Source of the DNA: Candidatus Omnitrophota bacterium
GTDB lineage: Bacteria > Omnitrophota > Gorgyraeia > Duberdicusellales > 4484-171
DNA length: 64,000 nt
Reading direction: 5' to 3'
Assembly: GCA_021735105.1 (NCBI GenBank)
Contig: JAIPHS010000001.1
Span: 7,828 to 71,827, forward strand
Under the pieces are notes generated by a model. That model worked only from the letters and a program-made list of their open reading frames with translations. It had not been told where the DNA came from and searched no databases. A program made the position numbers and the translations under genes. Shown piece after piece: positions 1-8,656 of the stretch. Position 1 is the stretch's first letter. Each line of letters begins with the position of its first letter.

Positions 1-35
1 GAATTAACTATCCCAAAGACAAGAAAAATGTTTAA
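1..35 (+). CDS. C-terminal tail of an upstream gene, possibly PgpH-type HD phosphohydrolase (partial)
   Basis: An open frame enters from the left edge and stops at 33-35, giving only INYPKDKKNV, preceded by a split codon ending in GA that would most likely be Arg. A terminal R-I-x-Y-P stretch is reminiscent of the end of 7TM-HD (YqfF/PgpH) cyclic-di-AMP phosphodiesterases, which often sit just upstream of ybeY. Ten residues cannot prove a family. A competing open frame runs to a stop at 43-45. The assignment rests on the neighbour and this short motif only. Confidence 0.3.
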   Translation, partial: INYPKDKKNV

Positions 36-42
36 ACAAAGA

Positions 43-68
43 TAGGGGCACATTGCAATGCGCCCCTA
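43..68. repeat. 26 bp near-perfect palindrome
   Basis: Positions 43-68 read as an inverted repeat with one mismatched pair (50/61). The arms begin TAGGGGC and end GCCCCTA, around a central CATTGCAATG. GC-rich palindromes with TAGGGGC ends are common dispersed intergenic repeats in environmental bacteria (from memory). It overlaps the upstream-most possible ATG of ybeY at 58 and so argues against that start. Confidence 0.7.
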
Positions 69-78
69 CCTTCTCTGC

Positions 79-504
79 ATGGAAATATCCAATCGACAAA
101 AGATTAAAAAAATAGATATGCAAAGAATAAGAAAATATTTAAACCAAATATTTTCTTACTTAATGATGGAGGAGAAAAAGGCCTCTTTTGTTTTTTGCGA
201 CAATCAGTTTATAGCTGAGTTAAATTATAACTATTTTAGAAAAAATACCGCCACTGATGTTATTTCTTTTTCTTTAGCTGACGATATGGAACCAAACTAT
301 TTAGGAGAGGTGGTTATTTCTGTGGAGGAAGCGGTTCTTACTGCAAAAGGATTGAAACTTAATTGGCAAAAAGAACTATTGCTTTATGCTATTCATGGTA
401 TATTACATCTTATTGGTTTTAAAGATAAAACATCCAAACAGAGGAAAGAAATGGAGCAAAAACAACAAGAAATTTTTTCTAAGTTTAAAAAAATAAAACT
501 ATAA
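79..504 (+). CDS. ybeY: Endoribonuclease YbeY (16S rRNA 3' processing and ribosome quality control)
   Basis: YbeY is a single-strand-specific metal-dependent RNase acting in 16S rRNA 3'-end maturation and 70S quality control. The protein has the metal motif HGILHLIGFKD near its C-terminus. The first two His of the usual HGxLHLxGYDH are present but the third is Asp. I recall Asp here in Bacteroidetes homologues (GYxDKT form), so the enzyme is probably active. I chose ATG 79 (MEISNRQK) because family members begin with a similar xISNRQK strand. The earlier in-frame ATG at 58 lies inside a palindromic repeat. Length from 79 is 141 residues, normal for YbeY. recO follows after 2 bases, so the two are co-transcribed. 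No clear Shine-Dalgarno is visible. Confidence 0.93.
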   Translation: MEISNRQKIKKIDMQRIRKYLNQIFSYLMMEEKKASFVFCDNQFIAELNYNYFRKNTATDVISFSLADDMEPNYLGEVVISVEEAVLTAKGLKLNWQKELLLYAIHGILHLIGFKDKTSKQRKEMEQKQQEIFSKFKKIKL

Positions 505-506
505 CC

Positions 507-1277
507 ATGATTAAAAAAGATATAGGTTTTGTTTTAAAGAGATTTAATTTTAGAGAAACAAGTATAATTGCGACTCTCTATTTACATAAATTTGGTAAAG
601 TCAGAGGAATTTTTAAAGGATTTTACCGACAAAAAAAAGAGTTTTCTACTCCTTTAGATACTTTTAGCTTAAATGAATTTATATTTTATCCTAGAGATAG
701 TGAAATTTGGTTAGTTTCGCAAGCAGAACTTATTAGTGAGTTTTCTTATTTAAGAAATAATTTAAAAAAAGCGGCGATAGCGGGGTTTTTTCTAAGTTTA
801 CTAGATAAAACTATGCAGCTGTGGGATAAAAATAGGTATGTTTTTAACCTCACTTTTCATTGTATCCGTTTAATTGAAAAAGATCATATTAAGGCATTTT
901 ATCTTTTTTTAATTAAATTTTTAACTTTAGCCGGAGTTAAACCAGAGTTTAATCATTGTATAATTTGTCAGCAGCTAATTAGAGGGCCTCGTTTTTTTAG
1001 TACTAAAAAAGGAGGGCTTCTTTGCGCTAGATGTTGCAAAAGTTATCAAGACTATAAAAGTATAAGTAAAGAAGCATCGAAAACATTTAGTTACATTCAA
1101 AATAATTCAATTGCAGCAGCCAGCCGCCTTCAGTTAAGCTTGCGCTCTCAAAACGAAATATTACAAATCATTCAAAGGTTTATGGCTTATCATTTTGATT
1201 TAGAAGATTTATTTCAAAATAATTTGTTATTTCCAGCTTCTTTAACTGTAAACCCTGAATTATTATTTCAATCTTGA
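507..1277 (+). CDS. recO: DNA repair protein RecO
   Basis: RecO loads RecA at gaps in the RecFOR recombination pathway. The N-terminal part (about residues 1-80) looks like the RecO OB-fold, with the family-typical start in which a short strand precedes RFNFRETSIIATLYLHKFGK. The helical C-terminal domain contains a zinc-finger-like CIIC at 151-154 and CARCC at 173-177. Length of 256 is normal. The gene starts 2 bases after ybeY and is followed by a 69-base gap holding a promoter for queF, so it probably ends this small operon. Divergent but recognisable. Confidence 0.9.
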   Translation: MIKKDIGFVLKRFNFRETSIIATLYLHKFGKVRGIFKGFYRQKKEFSTPLDTFSLNEFIFYPRDSEIWLVSQAELISEFSYLRNNLKKAAIAGFFLSLLDKTMQLWDKNRYVFNLTFHCIRLIEKDHIKAFYLFLIKFLTLAGVKPEFNHCIICQQLIRGPRFFSTKKGGLLCARCCKSYQDYKSISKEASKTFSYIQNNSIAAASRLQLSLRSQNEILQIIQRFMAYHFDLEDLFQNNLLFPASLTVNPELLFQS

Positions 1278-1329
1278 GATTAATAAATATAAATAGGTTA
1301 GGAGAAAAGGTGGAAATGGAAGGAAGTTT

Positions 1330-1338
1330 TGGTATAAT
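1330..1338 (+). promoter_or_regulatory. Extended -10 promoter for queF
   Basis: TGGTATAAT forms an extended -10 element, TGn plus a perfect TATAAT at 1333-1338. No convincing -35 is visible, as is common for extended -10 promoters. Transcription would begin near 1345, two bases before the queF ATG at 1347, so the mRNA would be leaderless or nearly so. Confidence 0.55.
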
Positions 1339-1346
1339 AAAATATT

Positions 1347-1778
1347 ATGATTTATGAAAAACGAGAAATATCTTCTCTAGAAAAAAAGGCCAAAAAAACT
1401 GTATCTAAGAGTTTTTTGCCCGAAGATATTGATGTCTCAATTTTACAAACCATTTCTTATAAATACCCAAAAAAGATAATTGATGTTCAACTAAGCTCAC
1501 AAGAGTTTAGTAGTGTTTGTCCTTATTCCGATCTTCCTGATTTTGCTTGTTTGACAATACGCTATACCCCTTATAAAAAATTGATTGAATTAAAATCTTT
1601 GAAATATTATATTTATGCTTTTCATAATGTAAAAATTTACAATGAGCACGTAGTAAATAAGATTATGAAAGACTTAAAAAAAATACTAAATCCTCGCAAA
1701 ATAGAAGTAACCGCAGAATTTAGTTGCCGAGGCGGTATAATCAATAAAGTTGCAGCTACTTTTAAGAAAAAGCATTAA
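1347..1778 (+). CDS. queF: NADPH-dependent preQ0 reductase QueF (queuosine biosynthesis)
   Basis: QueF reduces the nitrile 7-cyano-7-deazaguanine (preQ0) to the aminomethyl preQ1 on the path to queuosine in tRNA. This is the short, single T-fold type (143 residues). The catalytic Cys is C58 in SSVCP and the proton-relay Asp is D65 seven residues later, the same spacing as Cys55/Asp62 of Bacillus QueF. The cofactor-binding motif E-x-KSLK is at 81-86, with Glu/His at 100-101. No queC, queD or queE lies in the window, so preQ0 must be made elsewhere or salvaged. It appears to have its own promoter immediately upstream. Confidence 0.95.
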   Translation: MIYEKREISSLEKKAKKTVSKSFLPEDIDVSILQTISYKYPKKIIDVQLSSQEFSSVCPYSDLPDFACLTIRYTPYKKLIELKSLKYYIYAFHNVKIYNEHVVNKIMKDLKKILNPRKIEVTAEFSCRGGIINKVAATFKKKH

Positions 1779-1798
1779 GGCTAACCAGAAAAATATAA

Positions 1799-2731
1799 AT
1801 GCTTAAAAAAGCTATAATTTTATTTTTGTTATTTTTTAGCTCTTGTGCTCCTTTTATAAATAAAGATAAATTTATTGTGTCCGGCACCTATCTAGAAGTA
1901 CAATCGCCAGATGAACATGCTGCTAAAGTTGTCTACCAAGAATTTAGGCGTCTAGATTTAATTTTTAATAGTTACCAAAAGAATTCAGAAAGTTATAAAT
2001 TAAATAAGAGTCCAAATAAAGCATTTAAGGCATCAAGTGAGTTGGTTGAGGTTATAAAGGCAGCTAAAAAATATTATAAATTAAGCGAAGGCGCTTTTGA
2101 TATAACAAAGGCTAAATTATATAGTTTTTGGAAAAAGTGGGGCAAAGAGAGTCAAACCAGTAAATTTCCTAGCTTTGAGGAGATAGCGCAGCTACAAGAT
2201 GCAGGGGATATAGATAGCATTGAGATTGATGAGGCAAAAAAAACTATCAGAATTAATGACAATCAGTTAACTATTGATTTTTCTGGGATTGCTAAAGGTT
2301 ACATAGTTGACAAGGCCGTTCTAAAGTTAAAAAAGTCAGGCATTGAGAGTGCCTTGGTTAATGCCGGTGGAGAGGTGTATTGTTTAGGTAAAAACAAAAA
2401 AAAGCCTTGGAGAGTTGGGATAAAAGGACCAAGTGGGATTATTAAAATCATAGAAGTAGTTGATGCTGCTGTTGCAACTTCTGGTAATTATGAGCAATTT
2501 TATGAAAAATCCGGAAAGAGCTATTCTCATATTATTGATCCGCGGACTGGATATCCAGTTAATAAAAAATTTTTAGGAGTAACAGTTATTGCAAAAAAAT
2601 GTATAAAAGCAGATGTATTAGCAACAACTTTTTTTATAAATGGAAAAGAGTTTGCAAAAAAAATTATAAAGGATGACCCGTCAATTACTGCTTATTTTGT
2701 AACTGAAGCTGAAATAGAAAAGATAAACTAA
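1799..2731 (+). CDS. apbE: FAD:protein FMN transferase, ApbE-type lipoprotein
   Basis: ApbE attaches FMN covalently to Thr/Ser of flavoproteins such as NqrB/NqrC or RnfG outside the cytoplasmic membrane. The protein begins with a lipoprotein signal (KKAIILFLLFFSSC), so Cys16 would be lipidated. Family hallmarks follow: the FSGIAKGYIVD region, VNAGGEVYCLG (FAD pocket) and HIIDPRTGYPV. Length 310 is typical for the family. Presence of ApbE implies Rnf, Nqr or other FMN-modified proteins elsewhere in the genome. No Shine-Dalgarno is obvious. The gene starts 20 bases after queF and precedes panB by 27 bases. Confidence 0.93.
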   Translation: MLKKAIILFLLFFSSCAPFINKDKFIVSGTYLEVQSPDEHAAKVVYQEFRRLDLIFNSYQKNSESYKLNKSPNKAFKASSELVEVIKAAKKYYKLSEGAFDITKAKLYSFWKKWGKESQTSKFPSFEEIAQLQDAGDIDSIEIDEAKKTIRINDNQLTIDFSGIAKGYIVDKAVLKLKKSGIESALVNAGGEVYCLGKNKKKPWRVGIKGPSGIIKIIEVVDAAVATSGNYEQFYEKSGKSYSHIIDPRTGYPVNKKFLGVTVIAKKCIKADVLATTFFINGKEFAKKIIKDDPSITAYFVTEAEIEKIN

Positions 2732-2758
2732 AAGAATTTAATTAAGTTAAGGTAAATT

Positions 2759-3547
2759 ATGAAAAAAAACAATATAAAAATTAAGCAAGTTATGGCCGGA
2801 GAAAAGAAGATATCGATAGTTACTTGTTATGATTATTCTTTTGCCCGGATTTTAAATCAAAGCGTTATTGATATTATTTTAGTGGGAGATTCTTTGGCTA
2901 ATGTTTCATTGGGCCTTGCTGACACAAAAGAAATAACTATTGAGGAGATGTTGAACCATACCAAGGCAGTCTCTAGAGGCGCTCCTGATAAAATTATTAT
3001 TGCAGATATTCCTTATTCAGGATGCCAGAAAAAGTCTAGTCAACCCCTAGAAATTGCAAAAAGGCTTATCCAAGCTGGGGCTGATGGGATTAAAATAGAG
3101 TGGTTCAAGGGCTGTAAAAAAGTGATTAGAAAATTGGTAGAAAAAAATATTTGGGTTATGGGCCATATTGGGCTTACGCCTCAGACTGTGCATCTTTTGG
3201 GTGGTTATAAAGTTCAAGGTAAAGATAAAGAATCGGCTGATAAGTTAATTAAGCAAGCTAAGCTATTACAAGGCTTAGGTGTCTCTAGTATTGTTTTGGA
3301 ATGCATAAAAAAAGATATCGCTAAACAAATTACTGAGAGTATAGATATTCCTACTATTGGTATTGGGGCTGGGAAACATTGTGGCGGCCAAGTTTTAGTC
3401 TTATATGATTTATTGGGTATGTATCCTAATAAAATGAAATTTGTAAGAACTTTTTCTAATTTATCTTATCAAATAAAAGGTGCAATAAATTTATTTGATC
3501 AAGCCATAAAAAAGGAAACTTTTCCTTCAAACCAGGAAAGCTTTTAA
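2759..3547 (+). CDS. panB: 3-methyl-2-oxobutanoate hydroxymethyltransferase PanB (pantothenate synthesis)
   Basis: PanB adds a hydroxymethyl group from methylene-tetrahydrofolate to alpha-ketoisovalerate to make ketopantoate, the first committed step to pantothenate and CoA. The TIM-barrel landmarks are clear: VTCYDYSFARI near residue 22, the metal-binding LVGDSLANV, MLNHTKAVSRG, ADGIKIEW, and MGHIGLTPQ around residue 137. IGAG near residue 202 is also family-typical. The length of 262 is normal. It stands apart from other pan genes here, but coaD later in the window serves the same pathway. It is the last gene before a strong promoter for the purine operon. Confidence 0.96.
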   Translation: MKKNNIKIKQVMAGEKKISIVTCYDYSFARILNQSVIDIILVGDSLANVSLGLADTKEITIEEMLNHTKAVSRGAPDKIIIADIPYSGCQKKSSQPLEIAKRLIQAGADGIKIEWFKGCKKVIRKLVEKNIWVMGHIGLTPQTVHLLGGYKVQGKDKESADKLIKQAKLLQGLGVSSIVLECIKKDIAKQITESIDIPTIGIGAGKHCGGQVLVLYDLLGMYPNKMKFVRTFSNLSYQIKGAINLFDQAIKKETFPSNQESF

Positions 3548-3559
3548 AATATATTTTAA

Positions 3560-3588
3560 TTGACTGGTTTAGCCACTTCTGCTAATAT
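3560..3588 (+). promoter_or_regulatory. Sigma70-type promoter of the purine operon
   Basis: TTGACT (3560-3565), a 17-base spacer, and TAATAT (3583-3588) form a near-consensus sigma70 promoter in the gap after panB. Transcription would start near 3595, giving a short leader of about 28 bases before the purB TTG. No purine riboswitch-like structure fits in that leader. Confidence 0.65.
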
Positions 3589-3622
3589 TGTATTCCTACA
3601 AACATTTATATAGGAGGCAGGT

Positions 3623-4915
3623 TTGATCAAAAGATATACCCCGGAAAAAATAGGTAAAATTTGGCAAGAAGATGAGAAGTTTAGGCGTTTTTTAAAGATT
3701 GAGGCTTTACTTTGTGAAGCTCTAGAGAAACAAAAGAAGATACCGAAAGGAACTAGTAAAAAGTTTTCTAAAGTAAAAATTTCAACTAGTAAAATAAAGG
3801 ACATTGAAGCAAAAACCTGTCACGATATTGTAGCTTTCCTAAAACATATATCAGGTCAAATTGGCCCAGCTGCACAATATCTTCATCGGGGCCTTACTTC
3901 TTCAGATCTTCTAGATACAACTTTAGCCTGGCAAATAAAAGATGCTTGTAAAATTATTTTGTCTGATTTAGATAAAGTAATAACTGTAGCTAAAAAGAAA
4001 GCAATAAAGTATAAAGATACAATCTGCATGGCTCGGACCCATGGGATGCATGCTGAAATTTATAGTTTTGGGCTAAAATTTCTTTATTTATATAACGATT
4101 TAATGGAGGAAAGAACGAAATTATCTGAAGCCCTTGATTATATAGTTTGCGGAAAAATCTCTGGAGCTGTAGGAACATTTGCTTATTTTAGCCCAAATAC
4201 CGAAGACTATATTTGTAAAAAGATAGGCATAAATAGAGCAAAAATTTCTACGCAAATTGTTTCAAGAGAAAGGTTTGCATATTTTTTATCTTTACTTTCA
4301 CTGATTGGATCAACTCTTGAAAGATTTGCTACCGAAATCAGGCATCTTCATCGGACAGAAGTCAATGAAGCTAAAGAACCTTTTTATAAAGGACAAAAAG
4401 GTTCATCAGCTATGCCGCATAAACAAAATCCTATCATTTGTGAAAGAATTTGCGGCTTAGCACGTTTGCTTCGTTCTAATTCATTTGCTGCCTCGGAAAA
4501 TATAAATCTTTGGCATGAACGAGATATTTCACATTCTTCAGTAGAAAGGGTTATAATCCCGGATTCAACAATAATTATAGATTATATACTGCAAAAATTT
4601 AAAGAAGTTATATCCAGAATAAATGTGAGCTCTAAAGGAATGCTTAGAAATATTGAGCTTAACAGAGGGATAGTTTATTCTCAAAAAGTATTAATTGAAC
4701 TTATGAAAAAAGGTTTATCTAGAATGCAGGCATATGATCTAGTTCAAGAAATTTCTTTAAGGGTAATTAATAATAGTTCACATTTTAAAGAAGAAGTGTT
4801 TAAAAACAACAAGATAAAAGATATCTTGGATAAAAAGATTCTAAATGACATATTTGACCCGTACAATTATCTAGCAAATATAGACAAAATTTATAAAAGG
4901 TTTAATTTAAGTTAA
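3623..4915 (+). CDS. purB: Adenylosuccinate lyase PurB
   Basis: PurB cleaves SAICAR to AICAR and adenylosuccinate to AMP, releasing fumarate. It belongs to the fumarase/aspartase superfamily. Visible signatures are the TSSDLLDT segment, the ARTHGMHAE segment holding a catalytic His, and the flexible signature loop GSSAMPHKQNP. The start is TTG at 3623, chosen because a strong Shine-Dalgarno AGGAGG (3612-3617) lies five bases upstream and the protein start IKRYTPEKIGKIW matches the family. At 430 residues it is full length. It is the first gene of the purine operon behind a good promoter. Confidence 0.95.
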   Translation: MIKRYTPEKIGKIWQEDEKFRRFLKIEALLCEALEKQKKIPKGTSKKFSKVKISTSKIKDIEAKTCHDIVAFLKHISGQIGPAAQYLHRGLTSSDLLDTTLAWQIKDACKIILSDLDKVITVAKKKAIKYKDTICMARTHGMHAEIYSFGLKFLYLYNDLMEERTKLSEALDYIVCGKISGAVGTFAYFSPNTEDYICKKIGINRAKISTQIVSRERFAYFLSLLSLIGSTLERFATEIRHLHRTEVNEAKEPFYKGQKGSSAMPHKQNPIICERICGLARLLRSNSFAASENINLWHERDISHSSVERVIIPDSTIIIDYILQKFKEVISRINVSSKGMLRNIELNRGIVYSQKVLIELMKKGLSRMQAYDLVQEISLRVINNSSHFKEEVFKNNKIKDILDKKILNDIFDPYNYLANIDKIYKRFNLS

Positions 4916-4956
4916 ACCCCTCATTAGCTGATTAATTAATAAATAATAGGAGTTTT

Positions 4957-7860
4957 ATGATTTGGAGAATCGATGTATTCTCTAAGAAGGAAGAAGAAAG
5001 TATCGAGCTTAAATCTCAGATAAAAGATTTAGGGTTTAAAGATTTTTCTTTATCTACAAAAAAAGTATATTTTATTGATGCAGAGTTTGATCTTAAAAAG
5101 ATTAAACAAATTGCAGAAAAGCTTCTTATAGATCCAATCACAGAAGAATATGCTTTATCTAAAGGTGTTTTTAGTAAAAAACCTTCTAGCCAAGAGATTA
5201 TGGTAATTTATCATCCCGGTGTTTTTGATTCTGTTGCCGTTTCTTTAAAAAAAGCTATTGATGACTTATCTTTAGGCAGCGTTGAAGTTCATACTGCCAC
5301 TCTATATAGATTTGACGGCCTTAACCAGGCCCAGATTCATTCTTTAGGGCCCAAAATTATTTATAATCCGGTTATCGAACAAGTAGCTGATTATAATAAA
5401 TTAAAAAGCCTGGAAAGTTTATCTCAGCTGGCAGCCAGCCGCTATAGTTTTGAACTTAAGGTGATAGATATTTTAGAAGCCGATAAAAAGAAACTAGATC
5501 AAATATCTAAAGAGGGCTGCCTGGCTTTAAATACTCTTGAGATGAAAAAGATTCAAAAGTATTTTAAAGAATTGGGGCGTAATCCTACTGATTGTGAATT
5601 AGAGACTTTAGCTGTTTTATGGTCGGAACATTGCGGGCATAAAACTTTTTCCGGGCTTATTGATTATGAAGAAAAAACAGATGGAAAAATTATAAAAAAA
5701 GAAAAAATAAATAATTTACTTAAATCTACAATAATGAAAGCAACCAAAGAAATAAATTCTCCTGAATGTGTATCTGTGTTCGTTGATAATTCAGGCATTG
5801 TAAAGTTTGATCAAGGCCAAAATATTTGCTTTAAAGTCGAAACTCACAATCATCCTTCGAGCCTTGAACCGTACGGAGGGGCTTCAACTGGTATTGGCGG
5901 GGTTATTAGAGATGTGTTAGGCACAGGGTCCGGGTTTAGGCCATTTGCCTCGATAGATGCTTTTTGTTTTTCTAATTGGCAAGTAGAAGATAAAGATTTG
6001 CCTAAAGGTTTACTTCATCCGCGTAGAATCATTAAAGGAGTAGTATCCGGGGTGAGAGATTATGGTAATAAAATGGGTATTCCTACTGTAGCCGGTTCAG
6101 TGCTTTTTGACAATCGTTTTTTAGGAAACCCTTTAGTGTATTGTGGAACGCTTGGGATTGGTTCTTCTGATAAATCTTTTAAAAAAGTTAAAAAAGGTGA
6201 TTTAGTTGTGGTTTGTGGAGCAAAAACCGGTAAAGATGGAATTCATGGTGCTACTTTTTCGTCACAAGAATTAGACCAAGAAACTACGGGGCTGAGAAGT
6301 GCTGTGCAAATTGGTAATCCTATTGAAGAAAAGAAAGTTGCAGATGCTTTAATGCAGGCTCAAGAAAGGGATTTATTTACTGCAATTACAGATTGTGGAG
6401 CCGGAGGGCTTTCGAGTGCGGTTACTGAGTTAGCTAAAGATTATGGTGTTAAGGTTTATCTTGATAAGGTCCCGCTTAAATATAAAGGTTTAACCTATAC
6501 AGATATTTGGATATCTGAATCCCAGGAAAGAATGGTCTTTTTTACCCAAGAAGATAAAATCAAGGAGCTAAAAGATATTTTCAAACAAGAAGAAGTTGAT
6601 ATGAGGGTAGTTGGCCAGGTAACCGGATCTAACGATTTAACTCTTTTTTATCAGGATAATAAGGTGGCAGAGTTAGGCATGGATTTTATTTTCAGCAGCC
6701 TTCAAATTTCAAAAAAAGCTATTTGGGTAAATAGCAAACAAAAGAAAGAAAAACTAAAAGAAAAAAATAACTATAATCATGATTTAGCTGCTATTCTAAG
6801 TTCACCAAATATTGCCCCTAAAGATTGGATTTTGAATCAATACGACCATGAGGTTCAAGGGGGGTCAGTTTTAAAGGCGATTAGCAATTCGCCGCTTAAA
6901 ACCAACGATGCGGCAGTAATAAGGCCTAAGCTTGACAGTCAAAAAGCTGTCGTAGTTGGATGCGGAATAAATCCTTTTTATTCTGACATTGATCCTTATT
7001 GGATGGCTGCTTTGGCTATCGATGAAGCTATGAGAAATGTAGTTTCAACTGGAGCATCCTTAGATAAAACATTTATTTTAGATAATTTTAGCTGGGGCTC
7101 ACCGGAAGATCCTCAAGTATTGGGCAGTTTAGTAAGGGCGGCAAAAGCTTGTTATGATTATTCTGTTTATTTTGGCACACCTTTTATCTCGGGCAAAGAC
7201 AGTTTATACAATGAATATAATTTAGGTAAAGATAAAATAACTATTCCAGGGACACTTTTAATTTCAGCTGTATCGGTATTAGATAATTGGCAGTTAGCCT
7301 TAGACAGTAGTTTTTCTAAAGAAGGTAATCTTATTTATCTAATTGGTTTAACTAAACCAGAGCTCGGCCAATCTGAATACTTAAGGCAAAAAGGCATAAA
7401 ACAGGGCTTGGTGCCAAAAGTTGAGCCTGACGCCAAAAATACTTTTATTAATTTATCTAAAGCTATAAAGCAAAAGTTAGTTGTTTCTTGCCATGATTTA
7501 TCTGAAGGTGGGCTTGCTGTGGCTGTTTCTGAGATGTGTGTAGGTTCTGGGATGGGGGTGTCTCTTTTTTTAGAGGAGGTGCCGGCTCAAGAAAGCAGCA
7601 AAGATTATCAACTTTTATTTTCTGAATCTCCTTCGAGGTTTTTAGTTGAGGTATCTAAAGATAAAAAAGAAGAGTTTGAAAATCAACTCCAGGGAGTGCC
7701 TTTTGGGCTTATTGGCTGTGTTTTGGCCGATGAACAGGTGGTTGTACATAATAAAAAATCAAATAAAATCATTGATATGAGTTTATCATATTTAGAAGGA
7801 AGTTTACTTAAGGCATTTCAAGAGTTTAGATGGGAACCAAAGGAGATAAAGAGCAGGTAG
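4957..7860 (+). CDS. purL: Phosphoribosylformylglycinamidine synthase PurL with fused PurS-like N-terminus
   Basis: PurL is the ATP-dependent synthetase of the FGAM synthase complex, which converts FGAR to FGAM using ammonia from PurQ. At 967 residues it is longer than the ~740-residue small PurL. The first ~190 residues look like two PurS-like modules (from IDVFSKKEEE and again from IMVIYHPGVFD), so PurS appears to be built in. The catalytic core starts near LAVLWSEHCGHKTF, followed by VETHNHPSSLEPYGGASTG and GGLS/GLAVAVSEM motifs. There is no C-terminal glutaminase; PurQ is the next gene. TAGGAG precedes the ATG by a good spacing. Confidence 0.95.
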   Translation: MIWRIDVFSKKEEESIELKSQIKDLGFKDFSLSTKKVYFIDAEFDLKKIKQIAEKLLIDPITEEYALSKGVFSKKPSSQEIMVIYHPGVFDSVAVSLKKAIDDLSLGSVEVHTATLYRFDGLNQAQIHSLGPKIIYNPVIEQVADYNKLKSLESLSQLAASRYSFELKVIDILEADKKKLDQISKEGCLALNTLEMKKIQKYFKELGRNPTDCELETLAVLWSEHCGHKTFSGLIDYEEKTDGKIIKKEKINNLLKSTIMKATKEINSPECVSVFVDNSGIVKFDQGQNICFKVETHNHPSSLEPYGGASTGIGGVIRDVLGTGSGFRPFASIDAFCFSNWQVEDKDLPKGLLHPRRIIKGVVSGVRDYGNKMGIPTVAGSVLFDNRFLGNPLVYCGTLGIGSSDKSFKKVKKGDLVVVCGAKTGKDGIHGATFSSQELDQETTGLRSAVQIGNPIEEKKVADALMQAQERDLFTAITDCGAGGLSSAVTELAKDYGVKVYLDKVPLKYKGLTYTDIWISESQERMVFFTQEDKIKELKDIFKQEEVDMRVVGQVTGSNDLTLFYQDNKVAELGMDFIFSSLQISKKAIWVNSKQKKEKLKEKNNYNHDLAAILSSPNIAPKDWILNQYDHEVQGGSVLKAISNSPLKTNDAAVIRPKLDSQKAVVVGCGINPFYSDIDPYWMAALAIDEAMRNVVSTGASLDKTFILDNFSWGSPEDPQVLGSLVRAAKACYDYSVYFGTPFISGKDSLYNEYNLGKDKITIPGTLLISAVSVLDNWQLALDSSFSKEGNLIYLIGLTKPELGQSEYLRQKGIKQGLVPKVEPDAKNTFINLSKAIKQKLVVSCHDLSEGGLAVAVSEMCVGSGMGVSLFLEEVPAQESSKDYQLLFSESPSRFLVEVSKDKKEEFENQLQGVPFGLIGCVLADEQVVVHNKKSNKIIDMSLSYLEGSLLKAFQEFRWEPKEIKSR

Positions 7861-7862
7861 CT

Positions 7863-8636
7863 ATGGCAAAGCCCAATGTTTTAATTTTTCGTACTGCTGG
7901 AACAAATTGTGATAAAGAAACAGAATTTGCTTTTAAAGCTGCTGGTGCAAAAACTGAACTAGATCATATAAATATTATCAAGAAAAAAAAGGATTTTTCT
8001 TCTTATCAAATTATCTGTATTCCGGGAGGTTTTAGTTACGGGGATGATTTAGGAGCAGGAAAAATATTTTCATTAGAAATTATTCTTTGGTTAAAAGATA
8101 AAATGAAAAATTTTATTTACAAAGGAGGTTTGATTTTAGGAGTTTGCAATGGTTTTCAGGTTTTGGTTAGATCGGGTATTCTTCCTAATTTAAATTTTAA
8201 CCAAAGTTTAAGCTTGATAGAAAATGATTCCGGACGCTTTGAAGATCGGTGGGTTCAGTTAAAAATAGATTCTGGTTCTAATTGTTTAGCCAGAAAAATA
8301 TGGTTTAAACAGTTGCCGGAATTGATTTACTTGCCAGTTGCTCATGCTGAAGGTAAACTGTTTTGCAAACAGAATATTTTAAATAAAATAAAAAATAATA
8401 ATCAGATTGCGTTAAGGTATAGCAGCAGCAAGGGCAATGAGGTTAATTATCCGGATAACCCTAACGGCTCTTTAGATAATATTGCCGGTATTCTAGACCA
8501 AACTGGTAGAGTCCTTGGGCTTATGCCGCATCCAGAAAGGTTTATTTTTCAGCATCAATATCCATATTGGCAAAAAGAAAAAAAGGATCCATATGGTTTC
8601 AGTTTGTTTAAAAATTCCGTAGATTATTTTAGGTAA
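7863..8636 (+). CDS. purQ: FGAM synthase glutaminase subunit PurQ
   Basis: PurQ is the class I glutamine amidotransferase that supplies ammonia to PurL. The nucleophile Cys sits in LGVCNGFQ, with His and Glu of the triad in MPHPER near the C-terminus. GGFSYGDDLGAG is another family hallmark. I placed the start at ATG 7863 (MAKPNVLIFRTAGTNCD), two bases after the purL stop, because the family begins just before this VLxxRTAGTNCD strand. An earlier in-frame ATG at 7830 would overlap purL by 31 bases and add 11 unalignable residues. Length is then 257. Confidence 0.95.
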   Translation: MAKPNVLIFRTAGTNCDKETEFAFKAAGAKTELDHINIIKKKKDFSSYQIICIPGGFSYGDDLGAGKIFSLEIILWLKDKMKNFIYKGGLILGVCNGFQVLVRSGILPNLNFNQSLSLIENDSGRFEDRWVQLKIDSGSNCLARKIWFKQLPELIYLPVAHAEGKLFCKQNILNKIKNNNQIALRYSSSKGNEVNYPDNPNGSLDNIAGILDQTGRVLGLMPHPERFIFQHQYPYWQKEKKDPYGFSLFKNSVDYFR

Positions 8637-8656
8637 TTTAACAAGGGAGAGTGTTT

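Noticed and set aside
3548..3622. Purine riboswitch upstream of purB
   Set aside because: The leader after the promoter is only about 28 bases, too short for the aptamer.
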